64,000 nucleotides of DNA, from positions 34,211,549 to 34,275,548 of the forward strand of contig NC_088804.1 in NCBI RefSeq assembly GCF_011386835.1. The letters run 5' to 3'. Under the pieces are notes generated by a model. The model was not told the origin of the DNA and searched no databases. It saw only the letters and a list, made by a program, of their open reading frames with translations. The position numbers and the translations under genes are program-made. The stretch comes from Chrysemys picta bellii (lineage: Eukaryota; Chordata; Testudines; Emydidae). This document shows, piece after piece, positions 39,237 to 51,564 of the stretch (positions within the stretch are counted from its first letter, which is position 1; every line of letters starts with the position of its first letter).

Positions 39237-39459
39237 TATTTACATTCTTTGAAGTGTTTTAAACAGTCCTCTACATTAATATAATTGTGGTATTTTCTTT
39301 CAAGCCCCTCCTCCACATTACTGTGTGGAAGTCTAATACTACACTATACTCCTAATGCAGCAAAATTTGAACTAAACAAATTGCTAAATGTTCCTTTCCG
39401 AAAATTAACAAGTGAACCTAAAACTGCAGATGACAAACCCAGTATCTGCATCCAACTAA

Positions 39460-39736
39460 GGCCAGGTCTACACTATAAATTTACAATGGTATAACTACAG
39501 TATAACGGTATGAAATATCCACACCCCTGAGTGTCGTAGTTATACCAACCTAACCCCCTGTGTAGACAACTGAGTTGACAGGATGGCTTCTCCTATTGAC
39601 ATAGCTACCCGCCTCTCACGGAAGTGGAGTACCTACACCAAAGAGAGAAGTCCTCTCGCTGGAGTAGGTATCGTCTTCATTGAAGCGCTGCACCAGTGCA
39701 GCTGTTCCACTGCAGCCTTTACGTGTAGACATGCCC
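39460..39736. mobile_element. PIF/Harbinger-like MITE
   Basis: GGCCAGGTCTACACTATAAA to CGTGTAGACATGCCC, flanked by TAA (39457-39459, 39737-39739). Interior related to 12871-13151 and 32882-33007. Confidence 0.82.
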
Positions 39737-40051
39737 TAAGTGATTCAAGTAAGAACTCTGCCATGCCACTACCAATTTTTGGTTGCACACCATAGTAAGT
39801 CAGTGTAACTCTACTTTGTAGAGCCCTGCGTGGACATATATAAAGGGGATATTTGTGGATTTGCAAGGATCTACTAATTTGTCCATGGATTTTCCTCATA
39901 GCATTAGCTAACATTTTTGAGTGCTCTTCAGTGATTATGTATTACTACAATAGGTGTAAGACTGACTGGTGGTGTGTGTCAGTGGTTTGATAATCAGCTT
40001 GCAGTCTCAATCAGTCTTCTGCCAATGGTGTCATCTTGATCAGTTCTCTCA

Positions 40052-40772
40052 GGTCTTGCCTACACTACAAAGTTTTGTCAGGAGGTGTACACACTACAAA
40101 GCTATTTTTGGCGGAAAAATCCTGCTGTTTTGCTGACAAAATAAAACCACCTCAACCAGAGACATAAAGCCTTTTGCGACAAAGCGTTGTTGTAGACACC
40201 GTTTGTCTGACAGAACTGGCTTCCACCAGTATCCCACAATGCTGTGACCGCTCTGCTCACTGTTTTGATCTCTGCTGCCCTGCAGGAATGCACCTATTAC
40301 CCCCCACCCCCGTCCCGATTTTTCACACTTGCTGTCTGGTCACCCTAAGGGGGGCTGGCTTGGGGGGGGTGTCCCCCTCCTCCTTCCTCAGAATAGGTCA
40401 GTCAGCCTGCTGTCTCCCCCAACCTAGACACACCACTCTCCTCTCCCACCCCCCACCTCCTTCAATTGAAAAAGCAGCTGATAATCTAGTAGGATGCCCC
40501 TGGAAGGATGGGATTGAGAAACCTGCATCATGTGACACTGTCCCTGCCTCAGGGAGGCATTGCAAACTCTTCCCAAAGCACCCTGCGGCCAGTTGCATAG
40601 TGGGATAGGTACCACAGCACACTGCTCTCTGTGTCGATGCAAGAGCTGCTAGTGTGGATGCACTCTGCCGACACAAAGAACTAGTGTGGACATGCAACAG
40701 CGGTATAATTAAAGTGCTTTTATTAAAGCATCATAACTTTTGCCAACAAAACTTTGCACTGTAGACAAGGCC
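40052..40772. mobile_element. Long PIF/Harbinger-like MITE (721 bp)
   Basis: GGTCTTGCCTACACTACAAA to GCACTGTAGACAAGGCC, flanked by TCA (40049-40051, 40773-40775). Inner inverted matches include AAAGTTTTGT / GCAAAACTTT-type words. The 99-144 codon frames inside are not supported as genes. Confidence 0.8.
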
Positions 40773-43177
40773 TCAGAAATAGAAAGCACTGACTAACACT
40801 CCAATGAAGTAAACAGAACAACAGAAGGGAGGGAAGCATGACAATAGAAAGGTCATTTCCATTCTTCATTTAGAATGGATTAGTAGTGTAATTCATATAA
40901 AGAAACTATTTTCATATGAAGTGAGAAAAGGCACTGATAGCATAAACAGATGTCTGTTCAAAGCTACATTTCCTCAAGTAAGTCTTCTAGTGCCCAGATC
41001 TTATTCACGAGTTGTTCCATTGAGTTCACCTAGGATTTACAGAATACATAATCACTCAACTTTGTAACATTAGTCCTCTTTAAATTATCTCTTATCAGAT
41101 AATGTTCAGTCATTAACTTACCAAATAAAGTCGTGTTCAGCCAAAGTAAGAAAACTGTTAGATTAATCATTCCTGAAAAACATTTAGATAGCCCTGACAC
41201 AATGAACTCTTTAAATGGGAGGAGACTAACCAGATACCCTCACTGTAACGTATTTCATGATAGACCACAACATGAGTATGCTTGCAGTTCATCATTACAT
41301 TCTTCAAAGCTTAGTCAGCAATCTCAAATTGCATTGTTGACTATGCGTACCAAGTTAACATATTTATAATATGGGTAAAATAAGCCACCTCAAATGATGG
41401 ATGGAAGACTTAATTAGCATCTGTGAAATGCTTTGAGATACTTGAATGACTGGTGCTTTAAATGCTAAGTATTATTTATGTTCACGAGTAAGCCTATGAG
41501 AGATGAGGAGCTGATGATTTCAAGGTGGATGTGACAGACCTACATGTGAGAAAATGCACAATGACTGGTGGTCAGGAATACTATGTGACAGGAGAAATTT
41601 CAAGAGTAACAAAGGAAGCATTGGGGGAAGGTTGCTAGTTTCCTTGTAAAAACCCTAAAAAGTTATTCTAAGATAGTAAATAACTTGTCAGTAGTGAACA
41701 AATCAATGTAGGTAGAATTTTAACACAGGTGAAAACTTACTAAGATATTAAGAATGGAGTGATGCTGAAAGAATTTTTAGCAGTGAATGTTTGGAAAGAA
41801 CTTTTTTTATGTGTATAAATTGCTCTGGGAGATCTATTAACAGAAATGCTGGATAAAGAATATCAAGGGAAACAAGCAATTGCTCTGAAAGAAATATTAG
41901 CAGTAAAGCACAAGGATAATATTAGGAAAGTAGAGCAATTGCTCTGGGAGAAAAATGGGTTTTAAAATGCTAGGCAAACACCATTAAGATCTGAAGTGAT
42001 TATTTGGAGAGATGTATAAAAGATGAAGTCTGTGTATTTATTTAGAGACGCTAGCATATTTCATCATGGGGCAGCACTAACTGCTGAGACAGGACACAAA
42101 TTGGTAAGCTCCTAGGATTTCTCTTTAAGAATCTTGCTAATCTTGTTAATTTTCCATATTTCTCTCTCCATATTTGGCAACCACAATACAGATAATAGTT
42201 GTGTAATGAGTTTGGTGGGGAATGCCAAAAGGAGCTAAAGATAAACACTAACAGGTCAGTTTCCTCCCAACTTTCTGAACGAGCTTTTAATGGAACAGAC
42301 TGAATCAAAAATGACCATGCAGGTAGCAATGCTTTTTACTGAATGCTCAGTTAGATAAGATGAGGGAGATGGGAAAAGAAGAGGTCATATTTGGGAATCT
42401 CAAAGCTAAGGCAGGTACTCTGAAAAGCTATCATCCTTGACGGATAACATACTATCTCTAGCCTCAAAGATACAGCCCATGCTCCAAAAATCTGAATCAC
42501 TCTTAAGGTCCACAATTTTCTTTGCCATAATTTAGCAATTCTGGGTATTACTTGCTCTAAATAAATTGTCCCTACATAGGCCCACCAGAGGGAACCAAGT
42601 GGAAGGATGTAACCTGCTTTATGGAGATTTGGGTATCCGAGATGTTAAATTTTAACACAACACACTATCCAATATGTCCAGGAGATATTCAAAATCCCAA
42701 TGAGAAGCAAACAGGGAGAGGGGGAAGGTAAAATAAGGACATCTTTGTTTCAGTTAAGAGACAGTACTGACAGTGCAAGAGATCCATCTGATTTATCGGA
42801 CTTCTCTTTTTAGACATCTTCCTATAACAACATGAGCCTGGCTACGTAAGCCAAAATACACTATTTAAAAAAAAATTAAAAATCTAGTAAAAAATTGTGG
42901 TCCTATATTCCAGCAAATTCAGTATCATGTGACCAGAACTCCTTTTTTTAGGATGCTGGTTCTGCAGAAAAGCGCCTGAACAGAATAATGAAAAAAGCCA
43001 AGGCAAACAAGACTAATCAGAAATTGAAGTCTCAGGAGGATAATGACTGCTTCAAAAAATACATAGTGATTCAAGTTTAATTTTAAACTAGACAGAAAAC
43101 TATTAGAAACAGACTATTTACAGAGAAAGACTATGAGAGGTATTAATTTTTAAAAATTAGTTGTACTGTAGTAGCAT

Positions 43178-43330
43178 CGAGAATTCCCAGACAGGGTCTG
43201 GGCGCCATTGTGCTAGACACAAAGACACCCCCTGCCTTCAACAGCTTTTAAATCTTGGAGTCAAGAGGAGACCGACAGTTGAACTAAACAGAAACAGGGT
43301 GCGAATGAGTAGGAGGATGAGATAACAAAA
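43178..43330. repeat. Old interspersed repeat remnant
   Basis: 'gggcgccattgtgctagaca' and 'cccctgccttcaacagctt' recur in degraded form at 3668-3780 and 22715-22850. Classification not known to me. Confidence 0.4.
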
Positions 43331-43437
43331 TTAACAGTTTAAAAAACTAGAACTTTAAGTTCGCCACTTGCCCAACCAATGCAAGTAGTGATTTGCAGGC
43401 ATCACGGCAGAGGTAGACTTTAAGTAAGGGTTTAGAA

Positions 43438-43772
43438 CAGGGGTCGGCAACGTTCGGCACACGGCTCACCAGGGTAAGCACCCTAGCGGGCCGGGCCAGT
43501 TTATTTACCTGCTGATGCGGCAGGTTCGGCCGATCGCGGCCCCCACTGGCCGCGGTTCACCATCCCGGGCCAATGGGGGCGGCGGGAAGCGGCGCGGGCC
43601 GAGGGATGTGCTGGCCGCGGCTTCCCGCCGCCCCCATTGGCCCTGGACGGCGAACCGCGGCTAGTGGGGGCCGCGATCGGCCGAACCTGCCGCGTCAGCA
43701 GGTAAATAAACTGGCCCGGCCCGCTAGGGTGCTTACCCTGGTGAGCCGCGTGCCGAACGTTGCCGACTCCTG
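43438..43772. mobile_element. Full-length palindromic hAT MITE, GC-rich
   Basis: CAGGGGTCGGCAACGTTCGG to CCGAACGTTGCCGACTCCTG with a perfect 8-bp duplication GTTTAGAA (43430-43437 and 43773-43780). Both arms of about 150 bp are complementary (GCCGGGCCAGTTTATTTACC / GGTAAATAAACTGGCCCGGC), so the whole element is a hairpin. Very CpG-dense. Confidence 0.93.
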
Positions 43773-45654
43773 GTTTAGAAAAAGGTGATAACTTAATGAG
43801 TTTTGAATGGAAGTTCTTCCCATGCATAGAGATCTGCAGGGGAGAAAAACAGGTGGGCAATCAAAAATGCCATTGCTGGCAAAGCAAAAATGGAGGCTAA
43901 TGGCTCAATAAATTAGTAATCTGGTAGATAGGGCCGGGGTAAATGTTGAAGTGCCTTAAATGAAAAGACAAGGAACTATTATTTGATGCAATGGAGAGAA
44001 GGTCATGGATAGACAAACAAGTTAGGAAGATGATCCTAGCAGTATTCTGAATGGAGTTCAGTGAAGCCAGTGTTAAGGCCAGCTGGACAGAGAGAAAATG
44101 CCAAATCTTTTAAATGCTGTATCATTACAAGTAGCAAGACATAGTCATACTAAATTGTTCCCTTCTTGGAAGTTTCCAAACAAGATAGCAATCTTTAATT
44201 AAGAGCAAGAAGCTATTTGAAACTTGATTCAAAACACAGTTCATGGACAGTAAGCATAGCTTATTAACAGTTCTAACAGGGAATTTCTCATTCTTCAATG
44301 GATTATATTTTAATTATTAATCATCAAATTACAATGGCATGAGTGTCAGTGCTTTTGCCTTTTTTCAAGCTGTAAATTGTTAGGGTTTGGAATTAAATGA
44401 TGAGGTAGTAATACCGACAAAACATGTGATCCGAGATTATAAAAATTAAAGAAACCTGTGTATAACTACACTAAAAGAAAAAATGCATACTGCTCTTCCC
44501 TAGTTGGCATATCCTGAGAGTGATTAAGTAGTCAGAGATGGAGAAAGATGCCCAAAATAATAATAAATAATAATAATAATCTATTTAGGTTCCCATAAAG
44601 CACCCATCACTATAGTGTTTGAGAGCCTTAGAGCTTAACGCACTAGGGCCTTTTTCAGGGAAAATAGGATTCCATTAGAAAATGTATTTACTAGGGGTAT
44701 GGCAGGGTGCCACTCCCCTTCCAGTCTGGGTGTGCCACCATGCCTCAGTTTCCCATCCTTCTGGGCTCTAAAAATATTCATATCCCAACCACAGGTGATT
44801 CATTTAACATTCTTCCCCTTTTCAACGTTTGCTTTATTAAACTACAACGAGAAAACAGTTTGCTTGGCTTACCTACAGCATAATCAGTTCCTACCCTTGT
44901 CAGCTTGGTTTCACAAGTCAGACCATTTAGCTTGCCCAGACACCCCACAGTCCTTCCAGCCCTATTGGTAAGGTTTCCCTGAGCTGAAGAATCTTACAGC
45001 CCTCTCCTTAAGGCTTCACTAGACATTGGAGAACTTGCCAAGGGAGTGACTCCTTCCTCTCTGCTGTCTTCCAGCAACTGACATCTTATATGAAGTGAGA
45101 AAGGAAACCTTCCTTTCCTCTAAACTGTTTCCACCCTCCTCCCAAGTCCTTTTGCAATCACTGCAAACACCTATGTCCCTTCTTAAACAGTCCTTCCCTG
45201 CTAACCCAGAGAGGAGGTCTATATATTTGATCACTAGAAGTTAACCATGACCAGCTAAACATTTCAGGACTTGTCCCTGTCATCACTAGGTACTAAAGAT
45301 AGGTATAACATCATATTAGTTGAAATTGGTTAGTTAACATTTTCTAACAATGTATTTTCACAGTATAGACTTGGCCTCAGAGTATAAGGATGCAACAGGA
45401 GAGAGTATGCAATAAGGGGAAGATAGCCTAATTGCAATTCTGTTGTGGGAGGGCTTTCACCTATCACAGCTCTCCATCTACCATAGCCAGAAAGAATGGC
45501 TATTTTGTTTTTTTCTGGGCCTGGTGTGCTGCTATATGCAATACTGACAGTATAGCTACAGCTAAACTAACTATCCCTCTCTGATGTACATTTATAGCAT
45601 CCATACCACGCAACCAATGGTGGACATTAGTCAATATTAACTGAAGAGCAGGAG

Positions 45655-45735
45655 AAAGACTGGCTGGCTTAGGAAGCTACCACAAGAGAGTCTTTCACCT
45701 GAAAGTCACAGGATCAAATATAGTAGCAGCCAAAA
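45655..45735 (+). repeat. Possible tRNA-derived SINE head
   Basis: TGGCTTAGGAAG (45665-45676) resembles a Pol III A box and GGATCAAATAT (45711-45721) a decayed B box, 46 bp apart, close to tRNA spacing. No cloverleaf or functional anticodon arm is evident, so it is not called as a tRNA gene. Confidence 0.35.
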
Positions 45736-46029
45736 GTCATTAACATATGGCATCTCTTCAGTTCCCCCATGAAGAGGTTAACAATTGAAGCATATTGACT
45801 AGACAATGTGGGGAAGTTGCTGTTGATGCCTATGCTGTACCTGTTCTGTTGGTAGTTTCATATATTCAATTCTCTCAATTTGGCACCCTTAATGAGCACA
45901 AACATTTATTTTAAAATAATTGCAGAGGGACAGGAGAATTCCACCCTCTATTTTTACACACTGTTAAGACAAATAGATATGATAAGGGAAACTGTTTTAT
46001 TTGTTGATAAGCAGCTGGGACTAGATGAA

Positions 46030-46205
46030 ATCTTTCCAGGAATCCCCTATCCATAACTGGATACAATACTCCAGTTGAGGCCTAATCAGCACAGAGTACA
46101 GCAGAATAATTGCTTCTTGTGTCTTGCTTACAACACTCCCGCTAATGCATCCAAGAATGATACCTAAAAACTCGCTCTCATTAGCACTGACCAGAAAACT
46201 CTACC
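46030..46205 (-). mobile_element. CR1 LINE internal fragment, minus orientation
   Basis: 'actggatacaatactccagt' and 'taatcagcacagagtacagc' are antisense to the CR1 region also represented at 3010-3060. Confidence 0.55.
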
Positions 46206-46306
46206 TCTCCTCTGATAGAAAAATTCAATAAGAGTACAACTCTACCAATTTTGCTGATACTGTACTTCACTCACTCAACCCAGAGTGGAGCTTTTTCTTT
46301 TAGTTA

Positions 46307-46512
46307 AAAGCAACAGAGGGTCCTGTGGCACCTTTAAGACTAACAGAAGTATTGGGAGCATAAGCTTTCGTGGGTAAGAACCTCTTGCATCTGAAGAAGT
46401 GAGGTTCTTACCCACGAAAACTTATGCTCCCAATACTTCCGTTAGTCTTAAAGGTGCCACAGGACCCTCTGTTGCTTTTTACAGATTCAGACTAACACGG
46501 CTACCCCTCTGA
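46307..46512. mobile_element. Palindromic SINE-like retroelement with 12-bp duplication
   Basis: Same family as 31213-31425 in the other orientation: arms AGGGTCCTGTGGCACCTTTA and TAAAGGTGCCACAGGACCCT face each other, and the right end carries the unique tail ACACGGCTACCCCTCTGA. It is flanked by a perfect 12-bp duplication TTCTTTTAGTTA (46295-46306 and 46513-46524). Confidence 0.82.
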
Positions 46513-47443
46513 TTCTTTTAGTTACTGTTTTATTCGCCTCCACTTATGTCCACAGAGAACTTGAGCTTGACTGTTCCCTGAGCTTCAAGAAGAGATTTAA
46601 AATTGTGTCAAGCTCATATCTTCAACTTCAAGATATTCAAGAACACTACATAAATTTTACTCCTGACTTACTTGAGAAAGGGAGAAGTTTTATAATACAG
46701 CATTATTATTAAATGTGTCTTTGCCTCCTTACAGGAAAAATGGAGTAGTCTTCAACTCCTCTGGGACTGTCCATTAACCCTTTTTTGCCAAAGAAAACCC
46801 AAATTCAGAAATCCCTCTGAATATACTTTTTTTCAAAATTCCAATTATTAATATCTTCATTTGAAGTCGTAAGAGAAAAATAGAGACGAGCCCCTATAGC
46901 AACAATCCTGAAACATATAGGTATTTTAAGCTCATAAAGACCTCCCCATAAAAAGTTTTCTTGATTCTTCCAGGTTGCCAAGAAATGAATTATATCTATT
47001 CTTTGTATTCAGTTCAACAAAACAAATATTGAAACAATGTTGTGTTAAAAAGAAACCTGCAAGTGTAGGGAAGTTCATGATAAGATACTAAATATCCAAA
47101 ATATAGACAAAAAAAATAACATAAATAGGCAGATTTGTAGTCCCCAAATATTGGACCAAGTAACTGAGCATCCTGCCATCTGCTACACTCTCCCTGCTAG
47201 GGTAGAGGGCAAGAAACCAGGAAACTAGGTTGGATCAGCATTTCCATCTGGTCCCCATCCAGACCCCAACATGGAGCCAGAAGCAATCCGAGCCAGGTGT
47301 TAGGGGGAAGAAGACCAGGAGATCTGGTTCCTTCATTTTCCAGACCCAAATATGGGTTTGAGGAGCAACAGGAACGTAGAGAGCTCCTTCCCTCCCTTCC
47401 CAGACACCTTCATAAGACCAGACACAGCTACATAGGATGAAAG

Positions 47444-47741
47444 CAGAGGCGCCAACTTTCTAATTTCCCCGGGGATGCTCGACCTCTGCTCTACACTAGG
47501 CCCTGCCCCCACTCCATCCCGTCTCCCAAGACCTCACCCCCACCTTGACTCTTTCCACCTCCAACCCACCCCCGCCCCACTTCTTCCTGCCCCACTCTTC
47601 CCCCTCCCCCCCAGCACGCCACTGAACAGCTGATCATGGCAGGCAAGAGGCGCTGGGAGAGGGGAGGAGCTGATTGGCAGGACCACTATTTTTTCCTGTG
47701 GATGCTCCAGCCCTGGAGTAATCACAGAGTCAGCGCCTATG
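47444..47741. mobile_element. hAT MITE (298 bp)
   Basis: CAGAGGCGCCAACTTTC to GAGTCAGCGCCTATG with a perfect 8-bp duplication GATGAAAG (47436-47443 and 47742-47749). The interior is C-rich on the plus strand. Confidence 0.88.
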
Positions 47742-49232
47742 GATGAAAGTTCCTTAATCACAGAGATTCCTCTGCAATTCTCAACAAGCAGCTTAGAAGT
47801 TAGCAGGTCTTATTTCAGTACTGCCGCTGTTAGGCAGACATGCACCCAGAGGGAGATGGCCACAAGTGTGTTTGATATTGCTGCTCATGGGCCACCTATC
47901 TGCCCTTGCTGACCCTTATAACATCAGCAGGGAAACAGAAAAAAACTCTATGTGAATCGTAAAAAACAAACAACAACAACAAAAATCTACTGAGGACATG
48001 CTGTTTAAAAGAATACCCTAAAAAACTTGCATTTAAAACAAAAATCTATTTAGAAAATTCAGGTTGACAGTATCCTTTAACCTTTAATCAAAATGCCCTA
48101 TGACACCTAAATAAAATGTTTACTATTCCCGCATAATAGGTAATTCCCATTAATACTTAAAGGGAAGCTCTCAGGTTAAAATATATTTTTAAAAAGCATT
48201 ACTGTTAAAAACACTTAAATTTTAAGTAGCATTTTTAGTATCACTGACACTGTTTGTTCAGCTATTTTCCATTGATTAATCTATTTTAATTGTCCAACCT
48301 CAGCAAGTTTCACTTTGTTCTAGTGCATGAGAAACATGTTTCCATATTTGGATGGAAGGCACTGAAGAAGAATGTTCAAATCCAGATAAAACTGCTTTCC
48401 TTGATTCTCCTGCCACCCACACATACTTCATGAAAATATTTGTTAATAGTAGGCATCGTGATGCCTTTTCCCCTAAACTTTCTGACACTGTCTGTATAAA
48501 CATGTTGCACACACATATTAAGGAAACAAAGGGTCCTTATGATATTCCTCAATTTTGGAGATAGAGGAAAGCCTAAGGGGTTTAATTCTGCACTTGATTT
48601 ATTTTCACCTCAGGGAAACCCTTGCATTTATACAGATTCTACCTTAAAACCTGCCTCCATGTTTTTCATCTAGCATAACACAAAAATCAGCACCAAGTTT
48701 AAACATCTCAGCTGACTCATAGTACATTTTTATTATATCTGAGCTCCATGTGTCATTAGATTGTTTGATCATCAATCCTGCTTTTAAAGCATTTGCAATA
48801 TACTTTACAAAAAGGATAAGGATGTCCACATGGTGGCGTAGTAGCCATGAAAAGTAAGAACTAATGATGACTCTAGAAAGAGAGTGTAGCTAACCAAATT
48901 ACCTATGGAAGTGCAAAACAGATTGGTCAGGGTTTGTTTTTTGAGTTTTCACTAACAATACTGTTTGGCTTTCTAGCACTGTTTTTATTAACTTTAATTA
49001 ACGTGTTCATTATGTTATACACAACTTTAAAGACAAAAAAAATAGATTTTGGACCTAAACTACTTGTTAGTATTACTTTAAAACACTTATCATGTCAAGG
49101 ATGCAAAGTTGTAGATGATAACTGTTAATTTTCATACAAATTACTAAAAAAAATATAACAATGGATATGTGCTTGAAAACTTCATAAATGCAGCCAGTAA
49201 TTAAGTTTCCATTCAAGTAACATTGACTCATT

Positions 49233-49345
49233 TAGATTCATAGATTCATAGATTCTAGCACTGGAAGGGACCTCGAGAGGTCATCAAGTCCAGTCCCCTG
49301 CCCTCATGGCAGGACCAAATACGAGAACTCAAAATTAAGGACAAT
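49233..49345 (-). mobile_element. CR1 3' end, minus orientation
   Basis: 'attcatagattcatagattc' is the antisense of the CR1 terminal octamer repeats. It is followed by 'ggaagggacctcgagaggtc' and 'atcaagtccagtcccctgcc', a textbook CR1 3' terminus. Strongly 5'-truncated. Confidence 0.88.
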
Positions 49346-49557
49346 CTGCCCTTAGCACAGCATACCCACATCACTGAAAGTTATGTCAGAATATATAAAC
49401 ATCACACTATTCTATTACACCGAGACACCGTATTAGGCAAATTAAGAATAACCCCTACATTTTCCAGCAAATGCACTATATTACAGTTAATTTATGTGTT
49501 GTATTGGGATACATCTGTGAAAGCTGGGTTGCATACATCTTATACATTAGGCTAGGG

Positions 49558-50259
49558 TAGGGGTGGGCAAACTACGGCCCGTGGGCTAGATCTAGCCTGT
49601 CAGGGCTTTGGATCCGGCCTGCGGGATTGCCACCCCCATGGCGCCGCGGGGCTAAGGCAGGCTCCCTGGCCCCACGCCGCTCCCGGAAGTGGCCACCACC
49701 ATGCCCCTGCGGCCCCTGGGGGAGGGGGAGGGGCAGAGGCTCCGCGCGCAGCCCTCGCCTGAGGGTACCTCCCCCGCAGCTCCCATTGGCCGGGAACAGG
49801 GACACCACGGCCAATGGGAACTTCGGGGGAGGTACCCACAGGTGAGGGCTGCGCACAGAGCCCTCTGCCCCTCCACACACACTCCCCCAGGGGCCGCAGG
49901 GGCGTGGTGGTGGCCGCTTCCGGGAGCAGCGCGGGGCCAGAGCAGGCAGGGAGCCTGTCTTAGCCCCACTGCCACCCCAAAGCCACTCAAAGTAAGCAGC
50001 GCAGGGCCGGAGCCCACACCCCGAACCTCTCCTGCATCCCGCACCCCAACCTCCTGCCACATCCCTCCTTCACCCCAACCCCCTGCTCTGAGCTCCCTCC
50101 CGCACTCCCTCCTGTACCCCAACGCCTTGTACTGAGCCCCTTCCTGCACACTGCACCCCCTCCCACACCCGCTCCTGCACCCCAACCCTACATTCATGGC
50201 CCTGCATGCAATTTCCCCACCCAGATGTGTCCCTCGGGCCAAAAAGTTTGCCCACGCTG
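49558..50259. mobile_element. hAT MITE (702 bp), GC-rich
   Basis: Termini TAGGGGTGGGCAAACTACGG and AAAAAGTTTGCCCACGCTG; the flanks GGCTAGGG and GACTAGGA match at six of eight bases, a decayed duplication. The interior is an inverted GC-rich repeat (CCCCTGCGGCCCCTGGGGGA / CCCCCAGGGGCCGCAGGGG). The frames of 148-223 codons here are GC-driven and not genes. Confidence 0.8.
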
Positions 50260-51564
50260 GACTAGGACATACTAAGGACGTACTGTTTCTACTGAACACC
50301 ATAAGTTTTAAACATACCGACAAATGTTTGCTGCTTTATTTACTACTATAGTAGATTATCAAATCAAACTGCAAGGGTGTATTTTCATCAATTCTGCTGA
50401 CAGGTGTTTTACCAGGCCATTCTCTACTTGTCAAGATGCATTCATTAGCTCAGAACCACAGAAAGATGACAGTTCATGTAATGGAATTTTTTTTCCTTGA
50501 ATGCTTTCAACATTTTATTGCCACATTCAATGAATCATGCTTTGGAAATCTATGTTGTATAACACAAGTTTATTGCAGCTAGCTCTCTCTCTCTTTGTAG
50601 TCACTCTTATGCACATTCTTTTGTGAGACTGTTTTTTCCTCTAATTGTCAAGTAATCCTTGGAGACAGAAAGTGGTTTGTTAAATTTGTTGACACCCATA
50701 TTGGTGACATACCATGCCCCAATAGGAATGCAAACCACTGTAGAATGAAGAGACCCCAGGGATGGACTCGGCCTAGGAACATAAACAGAAGAAAAGGTAC
50801 ACAGAGGAGGGGGCTGGCCAGTTTGGGTAGACTGCTCCCATATTTTAAGGCTTAAGCTGTACGATAAACCAGGGTAGACAATAGATGGACAGTGGGCCAA
50901 AGCCAAACCGCCAGATGCTTTTGAACAGACCGCATCTTTTTTATTTACTTATTAATTTAATTTAATGCTGGAGCGGATGACATGGCAGTGAGGTGAAGCA
51001 CAGTATAGATCAAGGATCATCAACTATTTTTTGTCATGGTCCAAATTTCTTGGTCAAGATATAGGCAAGGTCCAGACTCCAAGAGAAACCTTTTCCACAC
51101 AGCAGATAAACCTGCAGCCTGCCTGGACCCCTAGCTAAAGAAGAAAAGAGGGTTTGTTTGTTTTGCGGCAGGGGCCCCCTTTTCTCCTGTGGGAGGGGCC
51201 TGGAGAGATTCATTCTCCCCTCTTCGAGGGGTCAACCCTCTTTTCTTGCGTGTGCCTGGGCACATGGGGGTGTCTATCCCCATCAGATGGGGGAGTGAGC
51301 CCCTTCTCCTCCCCGTGAGAGAATGGAAGGGGTTAGTGTGTGTGTGTCCCCCCTCCAAGCCCCCCATGCTCTGACCGGTGCGCATGCAGGGGAGGGACCA
51401 CCCACGTCTCCCGGGTCTATGAAAGTAGAACTGGAGAGGAGTGAACACCTCGGGGGGGGGGGGGGGAGAAGAGGAGCCAGCGCCCCTGAGTCAGAGGGGA
51501 AGGGGAGTTAACAGACGGGAGTCAGGGCGGCTGGCCCCGCCCCTCTCAGCCTCGTTTCACTTAC

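Larger units (their letters stand above)
30923..51564 (-). other. CMC2: CMC2 intron 1 (5' UTR intron), about 20.6 kb
   Basis: Inferred from the acceptor at 30923 and a candidate donor gtaagt at 51559-51564 in the CpG-rich promoter. The intron is crowded with MITEs, especially at 32.9-40.8 kb. I see no gene in 31.5-32.8, 40.8-43.4, 43.8-45.6 or 47.8-49.2 kb. In 44577-44760 there are repeat-like phrases ('ccatgcctcagtttccc'). Confidence 0.55.

Noticed and set aside
45665..45735. Functional tRNA gene
   Set aside because: Boxes are degraded and no cloverleaf stems or terminator are apparent; kept only as a possible SINE relic.
49652..50323. 223-codon minus-strand open frame, the longest in the window
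   Set aside because: It lies almost wholly inside a GC-rich hAT MITE with inverted repeats. Overlapping long frames exist on both strands, with no domain or splice support.
50990..51130. Possible start of another hAT MITE ('tagatcaaggatcatcaact')
   Set aside because: No matching opposite terminus or duplication found.
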